This document shows positions 18,743 to 27,539 of a stretch of DNA of 64,000 nt, one piece after another (the stretch's first letter is position 1; every line of letters starts with the position of its first letter). The notes under the pieces are model-generated. The model saw nothing but the letters and a program-made list of their open reading frames with translations, made no database searches and had not been told where the DNA came from. Made by a program: the position numbers and the translations under genes. The DNA is from Pontibacter sp. SGAir0037 (GTDB lineage Bacteria; Bacteroidota; Bacteroidia; Cytophagales; Hymenobacteraceae): positions 1 through 64,000 of the forward strand of contig NZ_CP028092.1 of the NCBI RefSeq assembly GCF_005491705.1. The letters are read 5' to 3'.

Positions 18743-20431
18743 ATGGATATACTGACCTGGACCTACCTGATTGTAGGCCTCACCTTTGCTATTTATATTG
18801 GAATTGCTGTCTGGACCAGGGCGGGTTCTACCAAAGATTTTTATGTAGCCGGTGGCGGTGTTTCACCTTTGGCCAACGGCATGGCTACAGCTGCTGACTG
18901 GATGTCGGCTGCCTCCTTTATTTCCATGGCAGGCCTTATTTCGTTTATGGGCTACGATGGCTCCGTTTACCTAATGGGCTGGACCGGCGGATATGTATTA
19001 CTGGCCCTGTTGCTGGCGCCTTACCTGCGCAAATTCGGTAAATTTACCGTGCCCGATTTTGTTGGAGATCGCTACTACTCTAAAACAGCGCGTTTAGTAG
19101 CCGTTGTTTGTGCCATTTTCGTTTCGTTTACCTATGTGGCAGGGCAGATGCGGGGAGTAGGCATTGTTTTCTCCCGTTTCCTGGAAGTAGAGATAGATAC
19201 CGGTGTGGTGATAGGCATGGTGATCGTGCTTTTTTATGCTGTTTTAGGAGGTATGAAAGGCATTACCTATACACAGGTGGCGCAGTTTTGCGTGCTGATT
19301 TTTGCCTATATGGTGCCTGCCATCTTTATTTCGATTCTGTTAACTGATAACCCTGTTCCGCAGCTCGGCTTCGGAGGTGAGCTGAAAGAGGGAGGCTACC
19401 TGTTAGATAAACTGGATGGTATGCTTACAGAACTAGGCTTTGCAGCCTATACAGATGGTAGCAAGTCGAAGATAGATGTCTTCTTTATTACAGCCGCTCT
19501 TATGGTGGGTACAGCTGGCCTTCCGCATGTGATTGTACGGTTTTTTACCGTTCCAAAAGTAAAGGATGCCCGCAAATCAGCCGGCTATGCACTGGTGTTT
19601 ATAGCCATTTTATACACAGCAGCTCCTGCTGTAGGTGCTTTTGGTATGTATAATATGCTGAATACTACCAGCAACCGCGAAATTTCTTCGATGCCACAAT
19701 GGGTAGACAACTGGCAGAGGACAGGATTGATTGTGGTAGACGATAAAAACGGAGACGGCCTGGTGCAGTATGTGAAAAATGCGGAGCAAAACGAGCTGAA
19801 AATAGACAAAGACATCATGGTGTTGGCAAACCCGGAAATTGCCCAGCTACCGAACTGGGTGGTTGCGCTGGTGGCAGCCGGTGGACTAGCGGCTGCTTTG
19901 TCTACGGCAGCAGGTCTGCTGCTCGTTATATCTACCTCCATTGCGCACGATCTGCTTAAGAAATCATTTACGCCACGTATAACAGAGCGTCAGGAATTAA
20001 TAGCCGCACGCTTAGCCGCCACAGGTGCCGTCGTGATAGCGGGTTATTTCGGTATCTATCCTCCGGGCTTTGTGGCTGAAGTAGTAGCCTTTGCTTTTGG
20101 TCTGGCGGCTGCCTCTTTCTTCCCTGTAATTATTATGGGCATCTTTTCGAAGCGCATGAACAAGCAGGGCGCTATCTGGGGTATGATTACCGGTTTGGTG
20201 TTTACTATAGCCTATATTTCATACTTCAAGTTTATCGAACCTGCAGCAAATGTGCCTGAAAACTGGCTGTGCGGTGTGTCGCCCGAAGGCATCGGTACAC
20301 TTGGCATGCTGTTAAATTTTATTGTTTCGGCCGTTGTTTCGGCTGTTACGCCCCCTCCGCCGCTGCATGTGCAGGAGCTGGTCGAAGATATCCGCATTCC
20401 AAGAGGGGCAGGTGCAGCAGTGGACCACTAA
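18743..20431 (+). CDS. Sodium/solute symporter, acetate-permease-like large subunit
   Basis: A 562-aa protein of the sodium:solute symporter family (about 13 membrane helices), of the type that pairs with DUF4212. Characteristic blocks include KDFYVAGGGVSPLANGMATAADWMSA's first part near residue 30 and GLPHVIVRFFTVP in the middle. The hydrophilic stretch of about residues 305-370 (SNREISSMPQWVDN to DKDIMVLANPEI) is a periplasmic or cytoplasmic loop. The acetyl-CoA synthetase gene 141 bp downstream supports acetate or another short carboxylate as substrate; that is inferred from context. Confidence 0.9.
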   Translation: MDILTWTYLIVGLTFAIYIGIAVWTRAGSTKDFYVAGGGVSPLANGMATAADWMSAASFISMAGLISFMGYDGSVYLMGWTGGYVLLALLLAPYLRKFGKFTVPDFVGDRYYSKTARLVAVVCAIFVSFTYVAGQMRGVGIVFSRFLEVEIDTGVVIGMVIVLFYAVLGGMKGITYTQVAQFCVLIFAYMVPAIFISILLTDNPVPQLGFGGELKEGGYLLDKLDGMLTELGFAAYTDGSKSKIDVFFITAALMVGTAGLPHVIVRFFTVPKVKDARKSAGYALVFIAILYTAAPAVGAFGMYNMLNTTSNREISSMPQWVDNWQRTGLIVVDDKNGDGLVQYVKNAEQNELKIDKDIMVLANPEIAQLPNWVVALVAAGGLAAALSTAAGLLLVISTSIAHDLLKKSFTPRITERQELIAARLAATGAVVIAGYFGIYPPGFVAEVVAFAFGLAAASFFPVIIMGIFSKRMNKQGAIWGMITGLVFTIAYISYFKFIEPAANVPENWLCGVSPEGIGTLGMLLNFIVSAVVSAVTPPPPLHVQELVEDIRIPRGAGAAVDH

Positions 20432-20493
20432 GCCTGGTTGTATTATACCTGAAAAATATACTTCATGCGTAATATGTCGTATCTGTTAAAACC

Positions 20494-20514
20494 GGTCAGG
20501 TATTTTACCTGACC
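20494..20514 (+). promoter_or_regulatory. Hairpin in the acs leader
   Basis: A perfect 9-bp stem (20494-20502 with 20506-20514) with a three-T loop, 59 bp before acs. No T run follows, so it is not a typical terminator. It could be an operator, a leader hairpin affecting acs expression, or a weak transcript end for the symporter unit. Confidence 0.4.
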
Positions 20515-20572
20515 TAAATCAGATTCGCTTTCTATTTCTTCACATCAATACAAAAATAAAACTACAGCAATA

Positions 20573-22468
20573 ATGAATACCCAGTTAAAGACTTTTGAAG
20601 AGTACCAACAAGCTTATAAGAAAAGTATAGAAGACCCTGAAGGTTTCTGGGCTGAAGTGGCCGATACATTTACCTGGCGAAAGAAGTGGGATAAGGTGCT
20701 GGAATGGAATTTTGAGGAACCCGATGTGAAGTGGTTCCAGGGGGGAAAGCTTAACATAACGGAAAACTGTCTGGATCGCCACCTGAAGACCCGGGGAAAC
20801 AAGCTGGCTTTGATATGGGAGCCGAACGACCCGAAGGAACGGTTTATTCGCTATACCTATAAAGAGCTGCATGAGAAGGTATGCCAGTTTGCCAATGTGC
20901 TGAAGAACAACGGCGCTAAAAAAGGCGACAGAATCTGTATCTATATGCCTATGATTCCGGAGCTGGCCATTGCTGTGCTGGCTTGTGCCCGGATCGGAGC
21001 GGTACATTCTGTTGTTTTTGCCGGTTTCTCTGCTTCTGCCATGGCTGATCGCATAAACGATGCAGCATGTAGTATGGTGCTTACTTCGGATGGGCTCAAC
21101 CGTGGTGCGAAGCAAATACCTGTTAAGCGTGTGGTGGACGAGGCCCTGGAAACTTGCCCTTCTGTAAAGAAAGTAATTGTGGTAGAAAGGCTTGGATGGG
21201 CGGTAAGAATGGTGGAAGGCCGTGATGTATGGTACCACGATGAGGTAAAAGAGGTGAGCAAAGATTGTCCGGCAGAAGAAATGGATGCTGAAGACATGCT
21301 GTTTATACTGTATACATCCGGTTCTACCGGCAAGCCAAAAGGAGTAGTGCATACCTGTGGCGGCTACATGGTATATGCGCAATACAGCTTCTGCAATGTG
21401 TTTCAGTACGAAGAAAGCGATATTTACTGGTGTACGGCTGATGTGGGCTGGGTAACAGGGCATACATACCTGCTTTACGGGCCACTGCTGGCGGGAGCTA
21501 CCACCTTGATGTTTGAAGGCGTGCCAACCTACCCGGATATGGGGCGCTTCTGGCAGATCTGCGATAAGTATGGTGTTTCCATCTTCTATACAGCACCTAC
21601 TGCCATTCGTGCCCTTATGGGTGGTGACATAGATGATGTGCTGTCGTATAGCCTGGATTCCCTGAGGGTGCTCGGATCGGTAGGCGAACCTATAAATGAA
21701 GAGGCCTGGCACTGGTACCATCGCCACGTAGGCAAGGGCAGAAGCCCGGTGGTTGATACCTGGTGGCAGACAGAAACGGGCGGCATCATGATTTCGACAA
21801 TGGCAGGCGTAACGCCTATGAAGCCCAGCCATGCCGGTTTACCATTACCAGGTATCGAACCAATCCTGATCGACAGCGATGGCAATGAAATAAAGGAAAA
21901 CGGAGTGGAAGGTTATCTGTGCATCAGGCACCCGTGGCCAAGCATCATCCGGACTACCTATGGCGACCACGAGCGGTGCCGCCTGAGCTATTTCTCTACC
22001 TATAAAGGCTTATATTTTACCGGTGATGGTGCCAAGCGTGACGAGAACGGCCTCTATCGCATTATTGGCCGTGTTGATGATGTAATCAATGTTTCTGGTC
22101 ACAGGTTTGGTACGGCAGAAATAGAAGAAGCCATTAACCATAACGAACATGTAATCGAATCTGCTGTAGTGGGGTATCCGCATGATGTGAAAGGGCAGGG
22201 CATATATGCTTTCGTTATTTGCAAGGATGTGCCTGAAAACGAAGAATGGCTACGGGCTGAGATCGTAGAAACCGTGGTAGAAATGATTGGTAAGATTGCC
22301 AGGCCGGATAAGATTCAGATTGTAAGTGGCTTGCCTAAAACCAGGTCGGGTAAAATTATGCGCCGTATCCTGCGTAAAGTAGCTGAAGGCGATACCTCAA
22401 ACCTGGGAGATACAAGCACTCTTCTTGATCCGGCTGTGGTAGATGAAATTAAAGAAGGGGCACTTTGA
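20573..22468 (+). CDS. acs: Acetyl-CoA synthetase (acetate--CoA ligase)
   Basis: Converts acetate, ATP and CoA to acetyl-CoA through an acetyl-adenylate. The 631-aa protein has the ANL-family P-loop YTSGSTGKPKG at 247-257, the acetate-pocket region GWVTGHTYLLYGPLL, the TGDGAKRD hinge and GRVDDVINVSGHR. Lys594 in PKTRSGKIMRR is the residue normally acetylated to switch the enzyme off. With the DUF4212/symporter pair upstream it forms an acetate uptake and activation cassette. A terminator follows at 22536. Confidence 0.96.
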   Translation: MNTQLKTFEEYQQAYKKSIEDPEGFWAEVADTFTWRKKWDKVLEWNFEEPDVKWFQGGKLNITENCLDRHLKTRGNKLALIWEPNDPKERFIRYTYKELHEKVCQFANVLKNNGAKKGDRICIYMPMIPELAIAVLACARIGAVHSVVFAGFSASAMADRINDAACSMVLTSDGLNRGAKQIPVKRVVDEALETCPSVKKVIVVERLGWAVRMVEGRDVWYHDEVKEVSKDCPAEEMDAEDMLFILYTSGSTGKPKGVVHTCGGYMVYAQYSFCNVFQYEESDIYWCTADVGWVTGHTYLLYGPLLAGATTLMFEGVPTYPDMGRFWQICDKYGVSIFYTAPTAIRALMGGDIDDVLSYSLDSLRVLGSVGEPINEEAWHWYHRHVGKGRSPVVDTWWQTETGGIMISTMAGVTPMKPSHAGLPLPGIEPILIDSDGNEIKENGVEGYLCIRHPWPSIIRTTYGDHERCRLSYFSTYKGLYFTGDGAKRDENGLYRIIGRVDDVINVSGHRFGTAEIEEAINHNEHVIESAVVGYPHDVKGQGIYAFVICKDVPENEEWLRAEIVETVVEMIGKIARPDKIQIVSGLPKTRSGKIMRRILRKVAEGDTSNLGDTSTLLDPAVVDEIKEGAL

Positions 22469-22477
22469 GATAGTAGA

Positions 22478-22515
22478 ATTTAGAAGTTAGATATCAGATA
22501 CTAGATTTTAGATTT
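22478..22515. repeat. TAGATA-type dispersed repeat, copy after acs
   Basis: An AT-rich stretch built from variants of TTAGATATCAGATACTAGA. The opposite strand of similar sequence occurs at 54651-54710, in the trhO-nucleoside phosphorylase gap (shared core AGATACTAGA). It is intergenic and codes for nothing evident. Confidence 0.5.
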
Positions 22516-22535
22516 CTGAATTTAATTTCTGTTGA

Positions 22536-22571
22536 AAAAAGGCTCTGCAGGACCAACTACAGAGCCTTTTT
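22536..22571 (+). terminator. Terminator after acs
   Basis: A 12-bp stem (22536-22547 with 22560-22571) with a 12-nt loop, flanked by A and T runs, 68 bp after the acs stop. Confidence 0.8.
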
Positions 22572-22617
22572 GTTGAAAATTCTTCCTAAATCAGGTTATC
22601 ACAAGTTCTCAATCGTT

Positions 22618-22712
22618 TTATAGGCTGCGTCCTAACTTATTGGAAATTGAGATTGCATCTCTTCTGGAAACAGGACACAAGTATAAAGACACAAGACGCA
22701 AGACTTTTTCTC
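22618..22712 (+). repeat. Dispersed ~95-bp intergenic repeat, copy A
   Basis: This stretch in the 366-bp gap between acs and the methyltransferase matches, in inverted orientation, 31941-32034 (after rnc), with roughly 85% identity by eye. Shared blocks include CTGCRTCCT, TTGCATCT, TGGAAACAG, ACACAAGTAT and AAGACACAAGACGCA. Shorter relatives lie at 63799-63822 and 63873-63898. No gene is credible here; the rest of the gap holds only the acs terminator and a TAGATA repeat. Confidence 0.75.
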
Positions 22713-22834
22713 TTTTGTATTTTTCGTAAAACTGTTTCCATGAAATTCTGTCGCTGTCTATATAGAGGGCCATATCCTTCCTGAAAAAATAAAGCAGGAG
22801 CATCAAAAGAGGCTTTTACTATCATGTCTAAAGT

Positions 22835-23758
22835 CTAATGCCTCGGTTTTTGCCCGGCTACAATATACACCAGGCTACCGCCAGCTGACACATATTCCTC
22901 GTTAAGGAGCTTTTGCTTTAAAGTAATTTTGTTATAGAGCAGTTTCTGCCAGTAAGCGTCAAACTTGTCTTTATCGCCTCCACCTGCCATAAAGTAGTTC
23001 AGGTTGTCCTGGTAATCGTAGCCCATGGCATCCGAATCGATCCATTGCAGCATCTGGTCTACCCGCAGCATTTTTTCTTCGGTATCGTAAGGAGGGATAA
23101 TAGAGAGTGCTTTATCAGATATCCAGACATTTATATCTTGTAAGCCAGCTTTCAGAAATAGGTCTGGAATAACATCACCAAGCGAATTGAAGCCTTCCCC
23201 CAGGCGTTTCTTTCCTTTTTCGATCCGTAGTTTTACCTCCAGTACTTCCAGTGTGCTTTCCACATCAAAATCTGTTTCGCCATAGCGGTCGAACATGAGG
23301 TTTGGCACCAGGTTATTAGGTTCCAGGGCCAGCACCCAGCCTCCGGGTTTGGTAACCCTGATCATCTCCTCAATTACCCTTTGCGGATCTTTTACATGTA
23401 TGAGTAAGGTCTGGCAGAGGGTGATGTCAGCCAAGGCATCGGGCAAGGGCAGATCAGAGGCATTGCCAACGCTGAAATTGTAATGTATACTGTTATGGTT
23501 ATATACACTTTGTGCCCGCTGGCGTGCCTCCTCTATGTAATCGGGCTCAAAATCGACGCCGTATACGGTTGCGCCCTCGGGCAGGTACTTCGAAAATTTA
23601 AAGCCCATCATGCCTTTGCCACAACCTATGTCTACCAAAGATTGGGTATAGCCAATGTGTAGCCTGTGAGCCAGTAGCTCCAGGTAATCCTCGTTCCACC
23701 AGTACTGGCGGGCAGGTCCTAAGTGTTCTTCTGAATGTTTTTTTTCTCTTTCTTCCAA
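22835..23758 (-). CDS. Class I SAM-dependent methyltransferase
   Basis: A 307-aa methyltransferase with the SAM-binding motif DIGCGKG at residues 43-49, an acidic motif II (VYGVDFEPDYIEEAR) and the post-motif block LADITLCQTLLIHV. The Methyltransf_11/25-like core occupies about residues 38-150. The C-terminal half (about 165-307) is specific to this protein and may define the substrate, which I cannot name. It follows the DUF2911 gene on the same strand, but that gene's terminator lies between them. Confidence 0.82.
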   Translation of the reverse strand: MEEREKKHSEEHLGPARQYWWNEDYLELLAHRLHIGYTQSLVDIGCGKGMMGFKFSKYLPEGATVYGVDFEPDYIEEARQRAQSVYNHNSIHYNFSVGNASDLPLPDALADITLCQTLLIHVKDPQRVIEEMIRVTKPGGWVLALEPNNLVPNLMFDRYGETDFDVESTLEVLEVKLRIEKGKKRLGEGFNSLGDVIPDLFLKAGLQDINVWISDKALSIIPPYDTEEKMLRVDQMLQWIDSDAMGYDYQDNLNYFMAGGGDKDKFDAYWQKLLYNKITLKQKLLNEEYVSAGGSLVYIVAGQKPRH

Positions 23759-23779
23759 TAGGATAAAATAAACATGTGT

Positions 23780-23813
23780 AAAAAAGAAAGCCTCTGGCAG
23801 AGCAGAGGCTTTC
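23780..23813 (-). terminator. Terminator after the DUF2911 gene
   Basis: An 11-bp stem (23786-23796 with 23803-23813) whose minus-strand reading ends in a run of T. It lies 25 bp after the DUF2911 stop and separates that gene from the methyltransferase. Confidence 0.8.
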
Positions 23814-23837
23814 GATATAATCCAGAGCTCTATAGCT

Positions 23838-24713
23838 CTATTTCATTTTCTTCCACTGTGCTATGGCGTCTTCATTCATACGCACATAATCCGCATTGCC
23901 TTCTTTTTTGGCCATTTCCAAAGATTTTTCAGCAGTCGTAACCGCGTTTTTATAATCTTTTAGCTGCGCCTGTATTTTGGCCTGTGTATGTAAAGTCCAG
24001 AACCTGGGCTCTGCTGCGTTGGCTTTTTTCATCCAGTCGGCAGCTAACTTCAGGTCCTTGCCATTTTCGAAATAATAAGAAGCAGCTGCTGCATACAAAC
24101 CAGGTGTAACATCAGTGCCTTTTACCACGCGCTCCTGTATCTGGGCCATTACTTTACTGTCAACATCTGTTTCGATGGTGAAAGTTGCAATTGATTTATC
24201 CCAAAGCAGCTCTACATCAGCCGAGCCGGTTTTAAGGTTGGCGAAATTAATCGTAAATGTTTCTACAGCTCTGGCGTTAGTCTGCGCTTTTACAGTAAAC
24301 CTTGCCAAATCTTCTTCCTGCTTGTAAGCTGGTCCGCCGTCTCCCCAATGCGTGGTGTTTTTGTGTATAACAATTGTCCACTCATTTTGATTTGGAATCG
24401 TGTAAAGCGCATACTCTCCGGCAGGCACCTTATTCCCGTGAATAGTTACATCATCACTGAATTTGATTTTTGTGGATGCATTGGCACCAGTGCGCCATAA
24501 TTTGCCATAAGGAGCAAGCTCTACTCCGAATTTACGACCTTTTAAGGATGGGCGGGAATACTGAACGGTAATGTCAGTTAAACCAACTTTCTGATTTATG
24601 GTGGCAGCAGGGCTTGCAGCAGGCATTGCTATTCCCTGTTGTTGTGCTTGCACAGCATCTGTGCCGCATACTACTGCAGCAAAAAGAGCAATACTGAACA
24701 AAATTTTCTTCAT
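23838..24713 (-). CDS. Secreted DUF2911 domain protein
   Basis: A 291-aa exported protein with a signal peptide (residues 1-23, cleavage near VQAQ). The DUF2911 domain (about 30-175) shows the family blocks VQYSRPSLKGRKFG, GKLWRTGANASTKI and VPAGEYALYTIP. The C-terminal part (about 190-291) looks like TPR-type helical repeats (YYFENGKDLKLAADWMKKA and similar). DUF2911 proteins are common in Bacteroidota and have no defined function. It has its own terminator. Confidence 0.88.
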   Translation of the reverse strand: MKKILFSIALFAAVVCGTDAVQAQQQGIAMPAASPAATINQKVGLTDITVQYSRPSLKGRKFGVELAPYGKLWRTGANASTKIKFSDDVTIHGNKVPAGEYALYTIPNQNEWTIVIHKNTTHWGDGGPAYKQEEDLARFTVKAQTNARAVETFTINFANLKTGSADVELLWDKSIATFTIETDVDSKVMAQIQERVVKGTDVTPGLYAAAASYYFENGKDLKLAADWMKKANAAEPRFWTLHTQAKIQAQLKDYKNAVTTAEKSLEMAKKEGNADYVRMNEDAIAQWKKMK

Positions 24714-24812
24714 GGCTTTTTCTATTTAGCAATTATATTCTTCTGTAATATTACAAAAAATATCGCTACTAAAATAAGCCGGAACAGCAATAGCTGCTAC
24801 TTTCTCGACAGA

Positions 24813-25343
24813 TTAAAAGCTATACCCCATACTCAACCCGTAGCGTGGTACAACAGCTACACCGGTAGATTTAAAGCTGCTGCTTGGGCTTACATAAGGC
24901 GTTGCGCCAACCCGAACCAATAAACCACCCAAAGGCACCTGGTAGCGGAACCCTATACGCCCAAAGTACATTTGCTGTACTTCTTCCGGGGCATCTGTAA
25001 AGCGATGGGTATAACCGAGGCCAAACTCAAAATGTTTTCTTTTGCGCCCTACCATACCAATTGCCTCTACAGGTACAACAGGATAAACGGAGGTTTGCTC
25101 TGGCAGGAAAAATAAATTAGTGCCTACTCCAACGCGTGCGGCTGCTTTAAAATACCAGTTCTGGTAGTATACCAGGTCGTAATTAATAGAGTAGGCGTCG
25201 CCGTTGCCGCCCAATTCGAGGTAAACAGAATTATAGGCTTTGAAATTATGCAGCCATTCCTGCGCTTTTACAGGTCTGGAGAGCAGGAGCAGGAAAGGAA
25301 TAGCCAGTAAAGGTGAATGCTGCAGTTTTTGATGTAAGCGCAT
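24813..25343 (-). CDS. Probable outer-membrane beta-barrel protein, unrecognised
   Basis: A 176-aa exported protein with a signal peptide (cleavage near VKAQE, residue 27). The mature part consists of alternating amphipathic strands rich in Tyr, Phe and Gly (for example NSVYLELGG, FGLGYTHRF, YGLSMGYSF) and ends in an aromatic residue, the usual signature of a small outer-membrane barrel. I do not recognise a family. It lies 99 bp upstream of the DUF2911 gene on the same strand and might be co-transcribed. Confidence 0.72.
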   Translation of the reverse strand: MRLHQKLQHSPLLAIPFLLLLSRPVKAQEWLHNFKAYNSVYLELGGNGDAYSINYDLVYYQNWYFKAAARVGVGTNLFFLPEQTSVYPVVPVEAIGMVGRKRKHFEFGLGYTHRFTDAPEEVQQMYFGRIGFRYQVPLGGLLVRVGATPYVSPSSSFKSTGVAVVPRYGLSMGYSF

Positions 25344-25435
25344 GTAAGGGTGACTGTATGTGTTATAGGAGTTGTAACAGGTTACATAAACATGGCTGCA
25401 TCAGCCTGCATGGTAAGTGGATGAAGAAGGGGGCA

Positions 25436-27253
25436 TTAAGTTAATTCAAACTGAAGTTTCAGTAAATTAGCATATATGCCATTGTCGTTCATGGCCAGCT
25501 CTTCGTGCGATCCCTGTTCTGCAATCTCACCTCCATCAATTACCAAGATCTTGTCTACTTTGCGAATAGTAGCCAGGCGGTGTGCGATAACAATGGTTGT
25601 TCTGTTTTGCATCAGTTCATCCATCGCCTGCTGAATCAGGTGTTCTGACTCTGAGTCGAGGGAGCTGGTAGCTTCATCCAGAACAAGTATGGCAGGGTTT
25701 TTAAGTATAGCCCTGGCAATTGCTATACGCTGCCGCTGGCCGCCGGATAATTTTATACCCCGCTCACCTACCAGTGTATCCAACCCTTCCGGGAAAGACT
25801 GAATAAAATTCCAGGCATTTGCTTTTTGAGTAGCAGCTATGATCTCCTCTTCAGTTGCTTCTGGTCGGCCGTAAGCTATATTTTCGCGTATGGTACCGCC
25901 AAATAATAAAACCTCCTGCGGTACTATGCCAATATTGGCTCGTAAAGTTGTCAGGCTCATGTCACGGATATCCTGTCCGTCTACCAGAATCTGGCCGCTG
26001 CTTACATCATAAAAGCGCATCAGCAGTTGCACAATGGTAGATTTTCCTGCACCACTAGGGCCAACCAACGCAATTTTCTCGCCTGATTGTATGGTAAAGT
26101 TAATATCGTGGAGCACCTCTACATCGGTACGGGTAGGGTAGGAGAAGGCTACCTGATTGTAGGAAATGGCACCGGCTACTTTAGGTATCTCATGCAGCGG
26201 TGTCTGTACCTGGTTAGTAGGCTCGATCGGTTCTTCTAAAATTTCAAGTACCCGTTCGGTTGCACCCAGCGCCGATTGTACTTTGCCATACAGTTCACCC
26301 AAACCACCTACCGATGCACCTATAAACACTGTAAACATGACAAAGGTAAGAAGTTCGCCAGCCGATAATTCCTGGTTTTGTACCAGCGTAGCTCCGTACC
26401 AAAGCACCAGGATTATACCGCCAAATAAACCAACTATAATAAAGGTGATAAACGCACCACGGTAGTTAGCCGCAGAAAGGGCTGTTTTAACAGCTTTATT
26501 TAAAGTGGTTTTATAGCGGTTTACTTCAAACAATTCGTTCGTAAAAGCCTTTACCGTGTTAATAGCCTGCAGCGTTTCTTCTACAATGATGTTGGTATTG
26601 GCAAGCTCGTCCTGTGTCTTTTTGGAAAGCGTTTTAATCCTGCGCCCAAAAACCAGCGCTAAAGCTACCAGCACAGGAAACGTTGCCAGCATAAAGAGCG
26701 AAAGCTTGGTAGAAAGCCAGAGAATGAATGCAACGCCTACAATAAGTGTGGTTAACTGACGGAACAGTTCGGCCAGAGTAATAGACATGGCATCCTGTAC
26801 CTGGGCCACATCGGTGGTAATGCGACTGGTAATTTCGCCAACACGCCTTTTCTCAAAAAAAGAGATGGGCAGCATCATGAATTTACTATACAGGTCGCGG
26901 CGGATATCAGCTACGGCATTCTCACTTACCTGCGCGAAAAAATACACCCTGAAAAAAGAAAAAATGCCCTGGAGCAGAATAATAGCGAAAAGAGCCAGGG
27001 AAATAACGTTGATATCCTGGATAAACCAATCAGAAGTGCCTGTTGCCGCATCTACTAACTTACCTGCAAACAGGGGAAACCCCATAAAGGTAAGACTGGA
27101 AAACACTAGAAAAATCAGGCCGATAATAAACTTGAATTTATAAGGGGCGATGTACTTAAATATCTGAAGGCCACGTTGGAAGCTTTCTTTGCTAATTTTT
27201 TTTCTTCCTTCACTGCTCTGTTCTCCACCAGGCCCGAATCCGCGTTTTGCCAT
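25436..27253 (-). CDS. ABC exporter, fused permease and ATPase (MsbA-like)
   Basis: A 605-aa half-transporter with six membrane helices (about residues 38-320) followed by the ATPase domain. Walker A GPSGAGKST is at 398-406, then the LSGGQRQR signature, Walker B ILVLDEATSSLDSES and the H-loop AHRLAT. Such homodimers export lipids, peptides or drugs; MsbA-type lipid flipping is possible but not demonstrated by sequence. It is a single-gene unit with a candidate -7 box at 27381-27388 and a leader of about 120 nt. Confidence 0.9.
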   Translation of the reverse strand: MAKRGFGPGGEQSSEGRKKISKESFQRGLQIFKYIAPYKFKFIIGLIFLVFSSLTFMGFPLFAGKLVDAATGTSDWFIQDINVISLALFAIILLQGIFSFFRVYFFAQVSENAVADIRRDLYSKFMMLPISFFEKRRVGEITSRITTDVAQVQDAMSITLAELFRQLTTLIVGVAFILWLSTKLSLFMLATFPVLVALALVFGRRIKTLSKKTQDELANTNIIVEETLQAINTVKAFTNELFEVNRYKTTLNKAVKTALSAANYRGAFITFIIVGLFGGIILVLWYGATLVQNQELSAGELLTFVMFTVFIGASVGGLGELYGKVQSALGATERVLEILEEPIEPTNQVQTPLHEIPKVAGAISYNQVAFSYPTRTDVEVLHDINFTIQSGEKIALVGPSGAGKSTIVQLLMRFYDVSSGQILVDGQDIRDMSLTTLRANIGIVPQEVLLFGGTIRENIAYGRPEATEEEIIAATQKANAWNFIQSFPEGLDTLVGERGIKLSGGQRQRIAIARAILKNPAILVLDEATSSLDSESEHLIQQAMDELMQNRTTIVIAHRLATIRKVDKILVIDGGEIAEQGSHEELAMNDNGIYANLLKLQFELT

Positions 27254-27283
27254 TAATAAAATTGTTGTTATTGCTATAGAAAT

Positions 27284-27316
27284 GCTGCCTTTGTGTTGGC
27301 TTAACGCGAAGGCAGC
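27284..27316 (-). promoter_or_regulatory. Leader hairpin before the ABC exporter
   Basis: An 8-bp perfect GC-rich stem (27284-27291 with 27309-27316) inside the presumed 5' leader of the ABC exporter, 31 bp before its start. No T run follows. It may influence translation or may be incidental. Confidence 0.3.
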
Positions 27317-27380
27317 AAAGGGTTTGTGCTATTACAACAGCTATAGCGTTATAAAAATGCCACTTCCCCCAAAAATCTTA

Positions 27381-27388
27381 CAAAGGTA
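27381..27388 (-). promoter_or_regulatory. -7 box TACCTTTG, ABC exporter promoter candidate
   Basis: The minus strand reads TACCTTTG, a perfect match to the Bacteroidota TAnnTTTG -7 element. No clear TTTG -33 box is seen. The same 15-mer TACCTTTGTAAGATT recurs at the candidate rnhA promoter near 40744-40758. Confidence 0.5.
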
Positions 27389-27481
27389 AACATTCTGCTG
27401 AAATGGGAGTAGTGTGTTGTGCTGTTTTAAAGCAAGTAAAGTGATAGCTGTGCGGAGGTGTTTGTTATTACTATTGTAAAA

Positions 27482-27523
27482 ATAAAAAGCCCGGAGCAGC
27501 CATAAGCGCTCCGGGCTTTTTAT
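27482..27523 (-). terminator. Terminator after pyruvate kinase
   Basis: A 16-bp perfect stem (27482-27497 with 27508-27523) with a 10-nt loop. On the minus strand it ends in a T-rich tract. It lies 17 bp after the pyk stop. Confidence 0.85.
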
Positions 27524-27539
27524 GTGGTATGTACACATG

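Noticed and set aside
20585..21832. A 415-codon open frame antisense to acs
   Set aside because: It lies wholly inside a clear acs gene, has an unnatural composition rich in His, Tyr and Arg, and mirrors the codon pattern of acs. Similar long antisense frames occur at 62478-63350 (E2), 15793-16518 (hslU), 5933-6535 (rseP), 13889-14545 (lon) and 53968-54654 (trhO).
22618..22825. Two short minus-strand frames in the acs-methyltransferase gap
   Set aside because: They overlap the repeat and each other in different frames, with no conserved features.
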